Assembly (NCBI GenBank): GCA_047967505.1
Contig: CM106538.1
Direction: 5' to 3' (one strand)
DNA from: Dipteris shenzhenensis
Lineage: Eukaryota > Polypodiophyta > Polypodiopsida > Gleicheniales
DNA: 64,000 nucleotides
Part shown: in pieces, positions 12,474-24,394 of the stretch
Layout of the letters: each line of letters opens with the position of its first letter
Position numbering within the stretch: the stretch's first letter is position 1
Notes under the pieces: generated by a model
Databases searched by the model: none
What the model was told of the DNA's origin: nothing
The model's input: the letters and a program-made list of their open reading frames with translations, nothing else
Translations under genes and position numbers: made by a program

Positions 12474-12795
12474 CTATGGGGGGAGTTTTCCAAGATCGAT
12501 ACGGCTACCCTCAACCATACATGTCATGATCTGGCACAAGAATTTGTTTAAGCTTTCAGCCTGTCCGTTTGCTCGGGGGTAGTATGGAGTAGATTTCCGG
12601 TGCACTGTAAGGAACTCACTCATTAGTATTTTTATTATATCATTCATGAAATGTGTCTCTTTATCACTCACAATCTCGAGTGGAAGGCTGAATCAGGATA
12701 TCAAGTTCTCATACAGGAACTTGTGGTGACCCTCGTATCCGCTTTCTTGGTGGACTTGCTGCCCATTCAGTGAAATAATCTATGGCCACGATAAT
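12474..12795 (-). pseudogene. Gypsy integrase catalytic-core remnant
   Basis: The minus strand encodes VAIDYFTEWAA at about 12,780 and, after a frame change, SDKETHFMND and HRKSTPYYPRANGQAES. These are the second-aspartate region and the PYYPQANGQAE box with the catalytic glutamate of retroviral-type integrases. Internal frameshifts separate the two parts. The upstream portion of the domain lies about 700 bp away, beyond an apparent insertion. Confidence 0.8.
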
Positions 12796-13480
12796 ATAAT
12801 GGGCCTAAGTTCCCTTCGCACTTAAAATTACTCAATTTCATCTTTTATCAACTCAGCATACCTTGATTCATTTGACACCATTTTTAAAATTAGTCTTACC
12901 ATTGAAAATCAAAAGGGGTGGTATGTGTATGAATTTTAAGGGTATTCCCTACAAGTTTTTGCATTCATGCATAGAGATACTTTCATACCTTGCAAAGATT
13001 TGATGGTTCCATGATGAATTCTTTTAAAGGATCTATATTTATTTAAAATATCTTGATTTGGGAATTGTACCTAGGCTAAGTTATGTCATAGGTTGAAATT
13101 CAACGTTTTTCCATTCTTAAAGGCACAAATCCTAAATTCCGTGCCCTTTTAAATTCATTTTTAACCCAAAACATTAGAGATCAAAACTTGATCCTAACCA
13201 AATCCAATATTCAACCACAACAAGGACCATTTGCAAACTCTCAAGCAAAATATTTAATTCTAGGAATTAATATGAATTGTAATTATTATACCTCTTCCAA
13301 TCCATATTATAGAGAAAATTCACCATAACTTGATCAAAACACATCAGAATTAAGTGCAAACTTCAATATCAAGTTTAGTACACCAAATTCAATATTTTTG
13401 AATACTTTCTAAGAATCTTGGAACATCTTTCACAATATGATGCCTATACCAAATTTTTATACTCTATTTTGTAGCTTTTG
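12796..13480. other. Probable AT-rich insertion inside the Gypsy integrase
   Basis: About 0.7 kb of AT-rich non-coding sequence separates the zinc-binding part of integrase (ending near IKPTHEDRIEF at about 13,520) from the core (starting about 12,795), which are adjacent in intact elements. No terminal repeats or target duplication were found, so the nature of the insert is unknown. Confidence 0.4.
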
Positions 13481-13960
13481 TAATATCTTGATTGTCCTTA
13501 ATGAGAATTCAATTCTATCTTCATGTGTAGGTTTTATCCACATTAGAAAGGCCTGATCACTGATGATGAGGACCCTGATCAATGGCATGTAGTATTGGTT
13601 ATGATGAATGGAGATGCATTGGCAAGGATCACAACACTTGTTGAACACAACTGCATCTGCAAAGAGTTTTGGCCACTATAACCTGGCCTATAATACCTTG
13701 TGGGCCATAAGTTTGCTAGGAAATGGCCACCAGCAATTCCTAAATGAGCTTCCTCTAGGACTTCCAGGAATTCATCTTGTCAAATGCATCGACAGATAAC
13801 ACCATCCTTCCCCGTCCAGTAGATTGTCTGGCTATCAGTTGGTATGGGGCTACATCCTTGATGAGCTTTCTAGCCCTATCCTCCTTATTGAGTGATTTTC
13901 TTAGGGAAAACCACTTAATAACAAGTGTCCAATTTCCTTTGCCCATTCAGGAATTAGATC
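13481..13960 (-). pseudogene. Gypsy integrase N-terminal zinc-binding region remnant
   Basis: Minus-strand pieces read ARKLIKDVAPYQLIA, CVDAFDKMNSW-like, AHKVL*ARLWWPKLFADAV and CCDPCQC. These match the linker and HHCC zinc-binding part that sits before the integrase core in plant Gypsy elements. The histidine pair is lost among stops, while the C-x2-C end (CDPCQC) is still visible. Frames change several times. Confidence 0.7.
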
Positions 13961-14099
13961 TACTAAGAAGAGTAAGGCATCTCGGAGATCGTCTTCCACT
14001 CCGGTTGCAAGCTCACCATTAGGGATCCAAGACGTGTGATCTGCCATGAAGTGCATACATCCCTTTCAAACTGCTATCTTAAAATCAAATTCCAAAAGG

Positions 14100-14560
14100 T
14101 TAAGCATCCACCAAGTAATACAGCCTATCATGCATGGTTCATTTGACTAAGTAGAGGAAAACCTAGTGATCAACAATGAAGACAAACCTGTTTGCTAACA
14201 GGTAATGCCTAAACTTTTTGATTGCATATACCATGGCCAAGCCTTAACGTTCAGTGGTGGTGTAATTCATTTTGGCATCATTCAACTGGTAATTAGCAAA
14301 GTTTATGGGATAATCCAAACTATGCTAGTATGCACTCTATCTCAAATTTTGAGGCATCAATGTGGACATGAATCTATAAGTCCCAATTGGGTGCTCACAA
14401 AATAGGGGCTGATGCCAAGACCAACTTTAGGGTCTCATAGGACAACTGACATTCTTCTATCCAATGGAATATAATTAACAATTTGTACAGGGGGTGGACA
14501 ATCTCTGCATAATTATAAATAAATATACAGTCGTAGCTTGTATGCCTAGTGAACCACTAT
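14100..14560 (-). pseudogene. Gypsy RNase H remnant
   Basis: The minus strand shows PLYKLL, FHWIEECQLSYETLK and HIDASKFEIECILAQ. These are the tether and the first-aspartate strand of Ty3/Gypsy RNase H (usually TDAS...G.VL.Q). Stops interrupt the rest. It directly follows the RT connection region. Confidence 0.75.
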
Positions 14561-15310
14561 ATGCCCTTTGCATTGGTGGGTGTGGGTAACTCCAAAATTA
14601 GTTTGATTTTGTTATAATTGGTGGAGATCCCATTTTTGGACACTACGTGTCTGAGTATTACCCCATGTTTCACCCAAAATTGGCACTTTAGGGGACGGAG
14701 GGAGATTCTATAGAGATGGTATCTTTCAAACAACAATCTTAGATAATTAAGATGATCGTCCCAATTAGAGTGAACACACATATCAACCAAGAAAACTTCT
14801 AAAAAATCCCTCAGTTATTCCTTGAAAGCAATGATCATTGATCATTGGAACTTTGTAGGCACATTGGTGAGTCTGAAGATCATCACCTTTGAAGCATAGA
14901 CCCCCCATTCCATAGCGAAGGCCATTTTAGGATGATCTTTTGGTGTTATGGACACCTGGTTATACCTTGCAAACCCATCCAATAAGCTATAAGCTTCCTT
15001 GCTTTTGCGACTCTTTCCAGGATGTGCTTTGTGAAGGGCAGTGGGTGATGATCCTTATGGGTCATGGCATTTACCTTCTTGAGATCAATGGATACTGTAA
15101 CCTTTCCATTCTTCTTTAGTAGTATAATGATGGGAGAAACCCAATCTGTATGCTTAATCTCATATATGAACCCCGAGTCGATTTGCTTTTGTATTTGCTC
15201 TTAGAGGATCATTGCATACTTTGGGTTCATGGGGTAGGGTCGTTGCCATACTAGTCTAATGTCGTCCATCATAGGTATGGTGAGTTGCACTACTTTTGAT
15301 GGCATGCCCT
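14557..15310 (-). pseudogene. Gypsy reverse transcriptase remnant, catalytic box destroyed
   Basis: In order on the minus strand: IDSGFIYEIKHTDWVSPI (about 15,180), KKNGKVTVSIDLKKVN, HHPLPFT, SLLDGFARYNQVSI (about 14,980), MAFAMEWGVYASKVM, then VFLVDMCVHSNWDDHLNYLRLLFERY and LRPLKCQFWVKHGVILRHVVSKNGIS. This is the canonical Ty3/Gypsy RT series. The normal V-D-D-F catalytic box at about 14,780-14,793 reads LVDMC, so one catalytic aspartate is gone, and two stops precede it. Confidence 0.85.
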
Positions 15311-16394
15311 TCATGTCCATGCACTTCCATGCAAAACATTCTTGAAATTCATGGAGCAAGGCAAGCAAGGACTATTCTTGCTCAAAAGTTAGGTCATCAG
15401 CTATGTAAATCGGATTAGGGTCCTCTCCTGGATTGCTGGCAAGGTTCACTTCCTTAACCTTTGTAGGTCCGTCATACCCATTTTGGTCTTTACGCTTGGC
15501 CAACCTCTGAGCTTGTCCCAACAGTATCCTATAGTCCTGTACCATGTAGGCTTTAACATGTTTGGAAACCTGATGTAGGTCAGTCTCCTCCTCATCCTCA
15601 TCATCTTCTATAGCTTCTGGGACAATTTTCTTCACCTTGCAGGACGTTTTAGGGTCCTTAGCTTTTGAGGCCTTGAATTTGTGGGGTGGTTTATTCTCTC
15701 GATAGGGCATTTGTGTAAGGAGGCCTCCATTTTAAGGGAACCTAAGGGGGCCTTTAGCCTACTATTCAAACAGGCTCCCCAATTTGATGAGAATTCATGA
15801 TGTACCGTAATGGCACCCACATATCTCAACCAATGAAGGTCTATTTTGACTTTCCTTACCCCTAGTCTTCTGTGGGGAATCTTAAGATGTTTATCATATT
15901 AAGGGGCACCACCATGCCTGGCCCCTTAGGATCAGGACTTCCATCTTAGTTCCTATCCTTTCAACCACGTCTATGGTTGCCAAGACATGCATCCAATTTT
16001 GGATAAGGCTCTGGTGGTAGAGCGTACCAATGCTCATCCTGATCCCCACCTTTATCTTCTTCATTGTAGGCTTGGAACACATTCAAAGGAGTGGTTCCCT
16101 GAGTCATATCTGACTCAAATGCAAACAAATTTCCAGTCTCATAGGTGTGTCTTTCAAGTCTGAAGATCAACCGTCACAATTTGCTCATCCTTGCGCAGAT
16201 AAATATGGTTGGAGGCCTGGTCACATTCTAGGCCTACAGTGCACATGAGGGTCTGCCTAGATAACATCGTAGCCATCCGATTGCCATGGAAATTCATTAC
16301 CACAAACCACACTCAATAGGTGAGACCAAAGGTTTTGATTTCACAACCAGGTTGGTGCTCTCCATCTCATATTTTCCCCATTTTCCCACCATTG

Positions 16395-16440
16395 CTTTGT
16401 GATGACACTGACACTTGATCTACCCTCCAAGATAGCTATG
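16395..16440 (-). pseudogene. Gypsy aspartic protease active-site remnant
   Basis: The minus strand encodes AIAILEGRSSVSVITK at 16,440-16,395. It resembles the ILDGGS(S/G)VN(I/V)IT active-site strand of plant Gypsy proteases with D to E and G to R changes, so the enzyme would be inactive. Its position between zinc knuckle and RT is as expected. Confidence 0.6.
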
Positions 16441-16939
16441 GCCTTCCTATTGTGGCGAAAATCAAAATCACAGTATTTTTGTCATCGCTCTCAAAGTATC
16501 GATCTAGCTTATTGACATGTATTTTGAGCAAATTCAGCTCTTCATGTGGGGCTTTAGCAGCATTAGTGTCCACCTCTTTTGTGTTGACCATCTGCCCATT
16601 CATCCAATTGGAAAGATCCCTCCAAATGATGGGATTTCCTTTGCGCAAGGCTGCTATGGGTGTCTTTATCTCCATGGACCATAAAGCGGTGAACCAAGCC
16701 ACATCTTGTGGTTGACCAATTGGTGCTCTATGCTCGAATGGGGGTTCCTCAAACCCATAAAAATACGTTACTTCATCCTCTACATCTTGAGACCAAGTTG
16801 GGTCCTCTTTAAACATCTTATGTTGTAGTAGAGACTTCTCTGATGAAGTGCCATTTGCAACGATCTCCACTTTATCCAGGGTGGGCAAGGGTCGTGCAGA
16901 TCCCTTTGGCACTTGACGATTAGGCTGAACGGTGTCCAT
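16436..16939 (-). pseudogene. Gypsy gag-pol spacer region, 167-codon open stretch
   Basis: The longest surviving frame of this element. It contains a W-rich acidic part (EEPPFEHRAPIGQPQDVAWF) and ends at the protease active site. It has no recognised domain. Position and frame suggest it is the region between the zinc knuckle and the protease. Confidence 0.5.
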
Positions 16940-17438
16940 ATTATTAAGAGACTTAAGCCATTTCTCAAATCTCTCTTGGCAATCCTAGAATAACCATTGT
17001 GCCTCAACTAGGCGTTGCTTCTTGAGTCCAAGTCGGGTATTCATTTTGATGCACTGGGCTTGAATCCCATCTATGCGACTGTGTCTCACTGGCCTTACCA
17101 TTTACCCTGGGGCCATGGTGTGGTGGGTTCCCTGTATGGTCGACTAGGTCTTAAGGATGTTAAGGTGGAGATTGTTGTAGTCTCTTCGTCCCAGCCACTA
17201 TGGATAATGACTCTACCTGAACCATCCCCCACTTTAATTGCATTTGCTTGACCCCTGCCCTTAGACTGGGGCACGACCTTCCTTGCCCTATTGGCCTACT
17301 TATGGAGCTCCTTACTCATGGCTTTGGCCTAGGCCCTCGTAATCACATTTACTGACACTGAGGAAACTTGTCCCCTTACGATAATAAGTTAATATTGGAT
17401 TTTGGGTCAAGAGCCGACCTAGGAGCCCTTCTCATAGG

Positions 17439-17684
17439 TCAATCTTTATAGAGATGATCCGCTCCACGAGACAAGCACAACGAGGTATTCTTATTGGTTG
17501 CCAATAGCCTTGGTATGGGTTGATCATCTTTGTATGGGTAATCCCTTACCAAGTAAGCCCCTTTACATTTATAGTAGGCTATGGCCTGGTTAACTGTGGC
17601 TTTTTTATAGGGACACTCACTAGCATGATGCAGACCTTGGCAAGCATGACACTGGATGGCCAATTTGTGATTCACAGCATTCAT
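17439..17684 (-). pseudogene. Gypsy gag zinc-knuckle remnant
   Basis: The minus strand reads CHACQGLHHASECPYKK at about 17,651-17,600, a C-x2-C-x3-H-x4-C variant of the retroviral zinc knuckle. It is followed by a degenerate second one (YKCKGAYLVRDYPYK). Two tandem knuckles are common in this kind of gag. Confidence 0.65.
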
Positions 17685-18381
17685 GTCCCTAGCTCATTGT
17701 GTTGTAGGATCTTTTTGAATGTATTGCTTGTTGTGCATCACATAATGTTTGATTTGATTGGGTTGATACATAGGACTCTCATAGGGAGATGAATCGGGCA
17801 CTGGTAAGACATAGCCAGGGTCCTCCCACTCACTTGGCAGCTATCACTTGGTTTATGGGAGTAATCCGAGGTCGTTGGGGTTGTGGTCCTAGGATTGGTG
17901 GTGGCAATGACAAATTTTGAGCTTGCATTGACCCTTGGTTGGCATGGGGGGCCCCATATAAGGCTAACTGGACCTAATTATATAGATTAGGTGGCATCAG
18001 TAAGGACAGTGGTTGCCGTTGTTGGTACATGGGTGGGGGCATTGGCTTAGGGTAATGGCATTGTGAAGTTTCATGATTTTCCCATCTAGCAAAATGCATG
18101 CAGTAGAGTGAAGACCTTGCCCTTAGGCGAGGTAATTGATTCATCGGTTTGTTGCTTGTGCATATCCCACATCATGCATTGTCTTGCCGTGAGAACAAGT
18201 GCAAATTACTCTAGCCTGCCCTGGCCTGCCCATTCCACCCTTAAGTTGTTGGGCTACTCGATTCAAGAGATCTATGGCTACCTCATCAATGTTTGTGGCC
18301 TTAGAAAATTTGGTGGTTTCCTTGCCCTTGATAGAGCTAACAATGAGATACTACTAAGGGAGTGATCGGTGACTTCTTGGG

Positions 18382-18696
18382 CTAGGCTTTATCTTTCATG
18401 TTATCATCTAGGAGCACGGCAGTCTTACTACATAGCTCAAAGGATGTGGGATTTAGGGTGAACTGATGGTCATGCAACTTAGCATCCCTTAATCCAACGT
18501 GGAATCGAGGTAGGAGATTCTCATCACTCATCCTCTCATGTGGTTCACAACAAGCATTTAGATGTCTAATCTTGACAATATATTCCCGAAGGGTATTGTG
18601 CTGTCTTTTTCTAACTTCATACAAATGGTTGATCAGGATCCACTTTACGCTTGTGGGAGCAATCCCACTATGAAGACCTTTCAAAGAGTCTCCCAA
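18382..18696 (-). pseudogene. Gypsy gag domain remnant
   Basis: An open stretch of about 100 codons contains LREYIVKIRHLNACCEPHE, MSDENLLPRFHVGLRDAKLHDHQF and TSFELCSKTAVLLDDN. These are the helices of the Retrotrans_gag (PF03732) capsid domain. The frame is closed before and after by stops. Confidence 0.7.
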
Positions 18697-19699
18697 TTGA
18701 TATTTAGGACCTAGGGCTCTATACCACTAGCCTACCTTGCCATCAAGTCTGAGTCTGAATGTGTTCACTTTATCCAAGTCACCAATGTCTCCAAAGGCTT
18801 TGCAGATCTATTGAATCCTTTTGACATGGGAAACCTGATGTCCTTCACCTAAGAACTTAGTGATGAGATTAGAGATTGTGACCAAGCAATTGCAGGAGGC
18901 ATTCATATCCCTTCCTAAGATTACTGGTGGCACCACCCCCCTTCCTAGTGCCTATACTAGGATCCTCATTGCTTCATCAATGAGTACCATCTATGGTGTG
19001 GGCGGAGGTGCTTGGGCTACTGGCATTGTGCCAAAGTTGGGTGGTCCTTGGGGTCAATTATAAAAGTTCATCGGCCTCATAGGGTTCAGAATGGATTGTC
19101 CTGGCCTCATGGGACTAGACTCGGCATATGTGGTGGGTTTGGGTCTATTGGTCTTATCAATATAGGCCTTGGTACACGTAGATTCATGTTTGGAACCCGC
19201 CCATAGGATGAAGATGTGGGGAAGGAGGTGCTTTCAGGAGCTCCTCCCCAGTTTGCAAATAGATTGGGACGAGGAGCCATTGATATTGGGAAGGTGTTAT
19301 CTCTAAAGTTAAACTAATTGGCCCTCTGCCCTTCAAGAATAGGAGGCCAATACCCGGGTGCCTAGGGTTCAAAAGTCCTTATGAAGGAGGGTTCCCCTGC
19401 ATAGAATTATGCATACGGCTCTGAGGGTCCCTCAGCTGATGATGGTATAGGGTTGCTGGAAACTGATTGATTTGGTTGAGGTTAGCCAAGCCAAACCATC
19501 CCATTAAATTGGAGACTGACTTCCTTATTTGTGAGGATGTGGTGGCAGATTTAGGCCTTACTGAGCTAGAGTTCATGTTTTGCCCCCATCTCCACGTCAA
19601 AGCTCATAGCATCCTTTGAACTTGAGGATTCTGTGTGTGGGACCTTGTGCCGAATATGAGCTTAAGGTTGAGATCCTAGATGATACGGAAAGTGTGGCA

Positions 19700-19921
19700 C
19701 TAGTGGGACCAGTTAGGATGTTGTTGGAAGTGCTATCCTCTAGTTCAGGTTCAGCTCCTATCACCATTCTAGATATTTATATTTATATACTAGACCAAAG
19801 CGAGGTGATCAAGGCTGGCAAATGCAATCGACACACTTGACTTTGATCCTATTTCTCACCCCCTCTCTCTCCTTTTTTCTTCGTTTATACAAAGCAAGAA
19901 AATAAAAAACTCTCGCCCTCC

Positions 19922-19956
<35 letters not shown>

Positions 19957-21280
19957 TTCTCTCTTTTATTTACATAAATGATGCAATCTTAAATTGAAAG
20001 AACTAATACTATTCTACTCTCTCCACTAGTCAATTAGGGGAAGGTGATCAAGGCTGGAAATTGCAAGCCCTACATGACAAACATGGAGGTTGCCAAGGCC
20101 GGAAATTGTGAGCCACACACCCAATACAGAGTGAGAAACATAGAACATAAGAGCTTAAACATACATGTCCATTAGGGTGAGGTGATCAATGCCAGCAATT
20201 GTGAGCCACACACCTGACCCTGACCGATTAAAACAAAAAAGGCAACGAAGGCTAGAAGCTCACTGAATGCATCGCACAAAATTGAAACCAATGGCACTTT
20301 GTGAAGATAATGTGGTAGGGACCTAGCCAAAATTAAAACGCAATATGTCAGTCATACCGCGTAGTATCCTAGACCAACCGATAGGCTACATTTGGACACA
20401 AGATGCCCAATGATTGCCTTAATATACCATGCGATAATTTAGAAATACCCTATGGTATTTTGTACCATGCGGTATTTACACAATATCGTCCAATGTTTTA
20501 GACCACCTAGTATTTTTATGGTACCATGCAGTAGTTTGCAAGTTAATGGTAATGCTTAACTGGTCGAAAAGTTTGTGTTTTTAAATGCTTAGCTAGTCGA
20601 AAAGTTTGCATTTTTTAACACTTAGCTGGTCAAAAATTTTTGAACATTTTTTTTGTATTTAAATAAGAAATGTTTTTTTATTAAAAATCTTTTAAGAAAA
20701 ACCTAATGGTCAAGTGCTCCCTTTGCATATGTCTTCAAGCTCATCGAAATCCGAAGAAGAGACCAGTAGAGCAAATATTTATCAATGAGTATTGTGTTAT
20801 TGTTTACAATGCAAGAACAAATAACACACCATATCAATCGGACACATAAAGAGATATGTCACTTACAACCTTTACTTGAGCTTTAGCTAAATGATGAGAT
20901 ACAAGTTCCATTTTGGCTAAAATTCCATTTTTTAATGTGACTTTCTCGAGACGATTCACTATATTCTTTTCATGCAAGGAGATGAAATTGTTCTAGGAAG
21001 TTTGAAAGCACACACATTGTATAATTATCCTTATGAGTAAATGTTGACCTATTGATATCAAAATACTCTAAGGCAAGATTGAGAGCTAAAATAGCAACAA
21101 AATAGAAGCATGGAAGAGGAAGATGCATTAAATGAGGATGAAATAATGCATGACATGATAAGCACTTACTTTGATGATCCTCCACCCCAAAATGAAAGAG
21201 ATGAAGATGTCAAAGTGGTTAGGGAGGATAACATATAAATGTAGGTCGATATCATCAAAAGAGATCAAGAAATCATCCGT
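19700..21280. repeat. Non-coding stretch with short dispersed repeats and a CT microsatellite
   Basis: Four imperfect copies of a 'GGTGATCAAGGCTGGAAATTG...GCCACACACC' phrase occur near 19,803, 20,043, 20,085 and 20,177. A (CT)n tract lies at about 19,925-19,956. At 20,350-20,540 the word CATGCGGTAT and relatives recur. No gene recognised. Confidence 0.5.
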
Positions 21281-21284
21281 TTTG

Positions 21285-21570
21285 GAAATGAGACTTCTTG
21301 CCCTTGAAGCCATATGTTTGATTGAAAAGGCATTTCCAACAAATATCATGGACATCCAATTGCATCTACTCGTGCAATTGTAACATGGAAATGGAATATG
21401 AAGGCATGTTACATAGTTGATTGGATGTTTTTCTTGGAACATTTTATGAAGGTATTAAAATGGTATGTAAGACAAAAAGCTATAAAAGAGGGAAGCATGG
21501 CAAAAGATTGGTTGGTACAAAAAGCTATACTAGAGGGAAGCATGGCAAAAGTTTGGTTGGTATAACGGCC
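21285..21570 (+). pseudogene. CACTA tnp2 remnant (DUF4218-like part)
   Basis: The plus strand encodes LALEAICLIEKAFPTNIMDIQLHLLVQL and, after frame changes, LDWMFFLEHFMKVLKWYVRQKA and EGSMAKDWLVQKA. It aligns with exon 6 of the inner CACTA tnp2 (SIEAVCLLEKHFPSSIM, MFFLERFMKTLKGFVRQRA, ASMAEGWLVQES). A short tandem duplication repeats the EGSMAK-WLVQK part. It ends just before the left terminus of family R copy B. Confidence 0.7.
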
Positions 21571-22744
21571 AATGTTTTATATATGTAGTTTTTTGAATTT
21601 GGGATGATAGAAATGAGCCAAAAGTTGTAAGAGAGATATAATTTTCCCTTCAACTTCATTAAAGCTTGCATGAACAGATCATGGATTTTTGATTTAGGGG
21701 ACATTGTTTGCTTGAGTATAGCCATTTTTGGTGAGGTTCACGGACTTTTCTATATATGGGTATCTTGCATGACCCATAACTTATGCATTGCTCAATGGAA
21801 TTCGGCAAACTTTGTCTTCAAGTTGTAGTACACATTCCAAATTGAACATGAGAGCAAAAAATTATGGAAGAAGGATTTGGAATGAGATCATTAAAGCATT
21901 GCAAGTGCTATGTTGCATGTAAAGCATGCATCCTAAAGACTATAGGATATAGCAATTTATTCAAAAACATCAAAATTTTGTTCTATACATACATGCAACC
22001 AAGTAATCATTCTAAAGTACACTATGTGAGCTTCTTCTCAACCCAAGAACACACCTAAATGAGATCATTATGCATGGGTTAATGGGCCTTCAAAGTTATA
22101 CCCATTTGAGGGCACACTCCATAACTTTCTTTTACTTTGTTGAAAACCAAAACGAATTGAAATTTTGGAATCCAAACTATTGGGACTAGTGCATGGTGGC
22201 CTTAAAACATTGATAGTTGTTAGTATTGGCATCTAGATTCACCCTAAAATGAAAGAAGTTGGAAAAGAGCAATTTGTGCATGTGCAAAGATATTTTAATA
22301 AATCCAACACTATTTACAATTTTAAATTGTTTATTTTTCCATGCACTTGCTTGTTATATGGCTCATAAGCATGCCAAAGGTCATTGCATTTAATAATACA
22401 CAGTATCAAACCTGATAGCATGCCCTTTGGCCTATTTTTGTTTTGAAACATTTTAGGCCACATTGCACTTGTTTGGGATATCCAATTTTTTTGACGTGTA
22501 TCGTCAGAGGGACAAAAACCGATGGCTAAAATTTTGCTACTCCCGCGAATTTTGAATTTTCACACCTTCGGCCCATCAAATCTTAGAAGATTAAGTACTT
22601 GCAACTTGCCCTCACCCTGCAAATGCCTTGTAACCCACATGCACCTCGACATGACCTTGCGTAGACTTTGGTTTGCTATAGTCTTCTTTTGGGTAAGTTG
22701 TCTTCTATTCTTTGCTTGCCTCACCAGCTAGCTTCTCTAGGTGT

Positions 22745-23330
22745 ATTCTAGACTGATTGTGGCCATGGCATCAATGACAACATGCAGATCACCATGGCTT
22801 GCAAGAGAAGCAAATAGAGGCTATGAGAGAGGAAAGACAAAAAGCTAGGTCAAGGCATAAGGAATAGAGTGCGGGTCGAGAAAAGCACTGGCACAGTATC
22901 GAGTCAGCAAATGTAAGACACTTTTGCAACATCTGCGAAGGGAGAAACAACAACAACAAAGAAGACTCCTTGCAGAGCAATAGCAAGAAGTGGTTGCAGA
23001 TGCATGCATTAGATCATTGCCATCGGAGCGAAGAACACGAGCTGTGGTTTCACGATTGGTGGGAGCATTCGAGGCAACAACATCAGGCCATTCAAGTGAT
23101 TCCTAGTCTTGAATCTTTAGAAGCTTTAGCCTGCACCCTAAAGTTCGTAGAGTAACAACCCTACCAATACCTCGCCCAAGAGGTGATGCTCTCTAACCTG
23201 AAAAATGGCCTACAAAAGTGAAAGGGATGCACAACTTAGATCAACTAGCTACAAAGAGGGCGACATTAGCTATGTTGGTGTCCCTTGAAACAAAGTAGAA
23301 ATGGCTTGGGCACACAATGTCAAAGATGTT
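22745..23330 (+). pseudogene. Family R conserved coding-like block (helical protein remnant)
   Basis: The plus strand shows WLAREANRGYERG, then LLQHLRREKQQQQRRLLAEQ and VVADACIRSLPSERRTRAVV followed by SRLVGAFEATTSGHSS, with stops and frame changes between. The same block is recognisable in copy A (5,160-5,700) and, inverted, in copy C (39,650-39,930). Conservation of amino-acid pattern across three copies suggests a real gene of the family. It looks helical and Gln/Arg-rich. I do not recognise the protein. Confidence 0.45.
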
Positions 23331-23559
23331 GTCAACCAAAAGCACCAACATGGCTCTAGCGGCGGTTGAACGTAAAGAAAAAGCAATGTACATCATTCCA
23401 ATCCGAGAAGTCTGTGGGCTTCAATAGAATGCAAGAAAAGGAGAGACAACCTAAGTGCGGAAGTCACTGCTACAGTGACGACATTTTGACATGAAAATAC
23501 GAGACTTTCTCCAAATAGAAAGGACATCTGTAAGAAGTGGATGGGATGCAAGGTGTTTG

Positions 23560-24330
23560 AGGAGCACATCATACACATGCTAGATACAACGCAGGTCAAT
23601 GGTGCCTACACCAGCTCGGTGGTTGTTTGTGATTGAGATTTGGGATAGCTTACTTGTTTCTTTTCTTAAACTAGGCTTGGACTAAATGTGATTATCCTAA
23701 ACTAGCCCGGGGGTTCGAACATCATGCAACTGTAGGCTGGTTCAGCTCAATCGTCAGTGATGTGATTGTCCTGAACCAGTGTGGTTGAACATACATTAGT
23801 TGTTGTCTAGCCCGATGGCATGGTTGAGCAGAAATTAACAGCAATATATTTCGCAATATATTGTTATTTTACTAAACTAGCCCGGTGGTTGGAACATCAT
23901 GCAACCGTGGCTACTCTAGCTCAATCACCAGTTATGTGATTGTCCTGAACTAGCATGGTTGAATAGACATTAGTTATTGACCAGCCTAGTGGTTGAAATT
24001 ATTGTGTTTCTTAGTACTTAAATTCATTAAATTTAATTTCCTGCTATTCGAGTAATATACCACTATTAAATTATGGAATTCAGAAATGAAAAGTAATATA
24101 TTGTTATTTTCTAATGGTGAAATTCAGAAATGAAAAGCAATATACTTGTTATTGTCTAATATGTGAAGTTGAGACCGTCAGGCTAAACCATCTCGGTGGT
24201 TGAAACTGTGATAGTGTCCTAAACCATCCAGGTGGTTGAAATTGTGACTATCCTAAATGTGTCCTAAACTAGCCCAGTGATTGAAATTGTGGCTATCCTA
24301 AAATAGCGCGGTGGTTGAAAATTATTTTGC
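23560..24330. repeat. Family R subrepeat array
   Basis: Imperfect units of roughly 60-90 bp built on 'taaaccagcccggtggttggaacatcatgcaaccgtgg' and 'gtgattgtcctgaaccag'. The same array is at 6,050-7,020 (copy A) and 38,880-39,310 (copy C, inverted). It lies on the 5' side of the DDE-like remnant. Confidence 0.7.
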
Positions 24331-24394
24331 TTCATTATATACTTTAATTAGACTATGTTTTGTATTCTTTTAGTAGTAGAAAAAAGGGGGCTCA

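Larger units (their letters stand above)
12400..19650 (-). mobile_element. Decayed Ty3/Gypsy LTR retrotransposon
   Basis: Read on the minus strand the order is gag (about 18.7 kb), zinc knuckle (17.6 kb), protease (16.4 kb), RT (15.3-14.6 kb), RNase H (14.5-14.1 kb), integrase zinc-binding region (13.9-13.5 kb) and integrase core (12.8-12.47 kb). This is the Ty3/Gypsy order. Every domain has frameshifts and stops. No LTR pair or primer site was identified, so the limits are approximate. Subdomains are listed separately. Confidence 0.8.
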
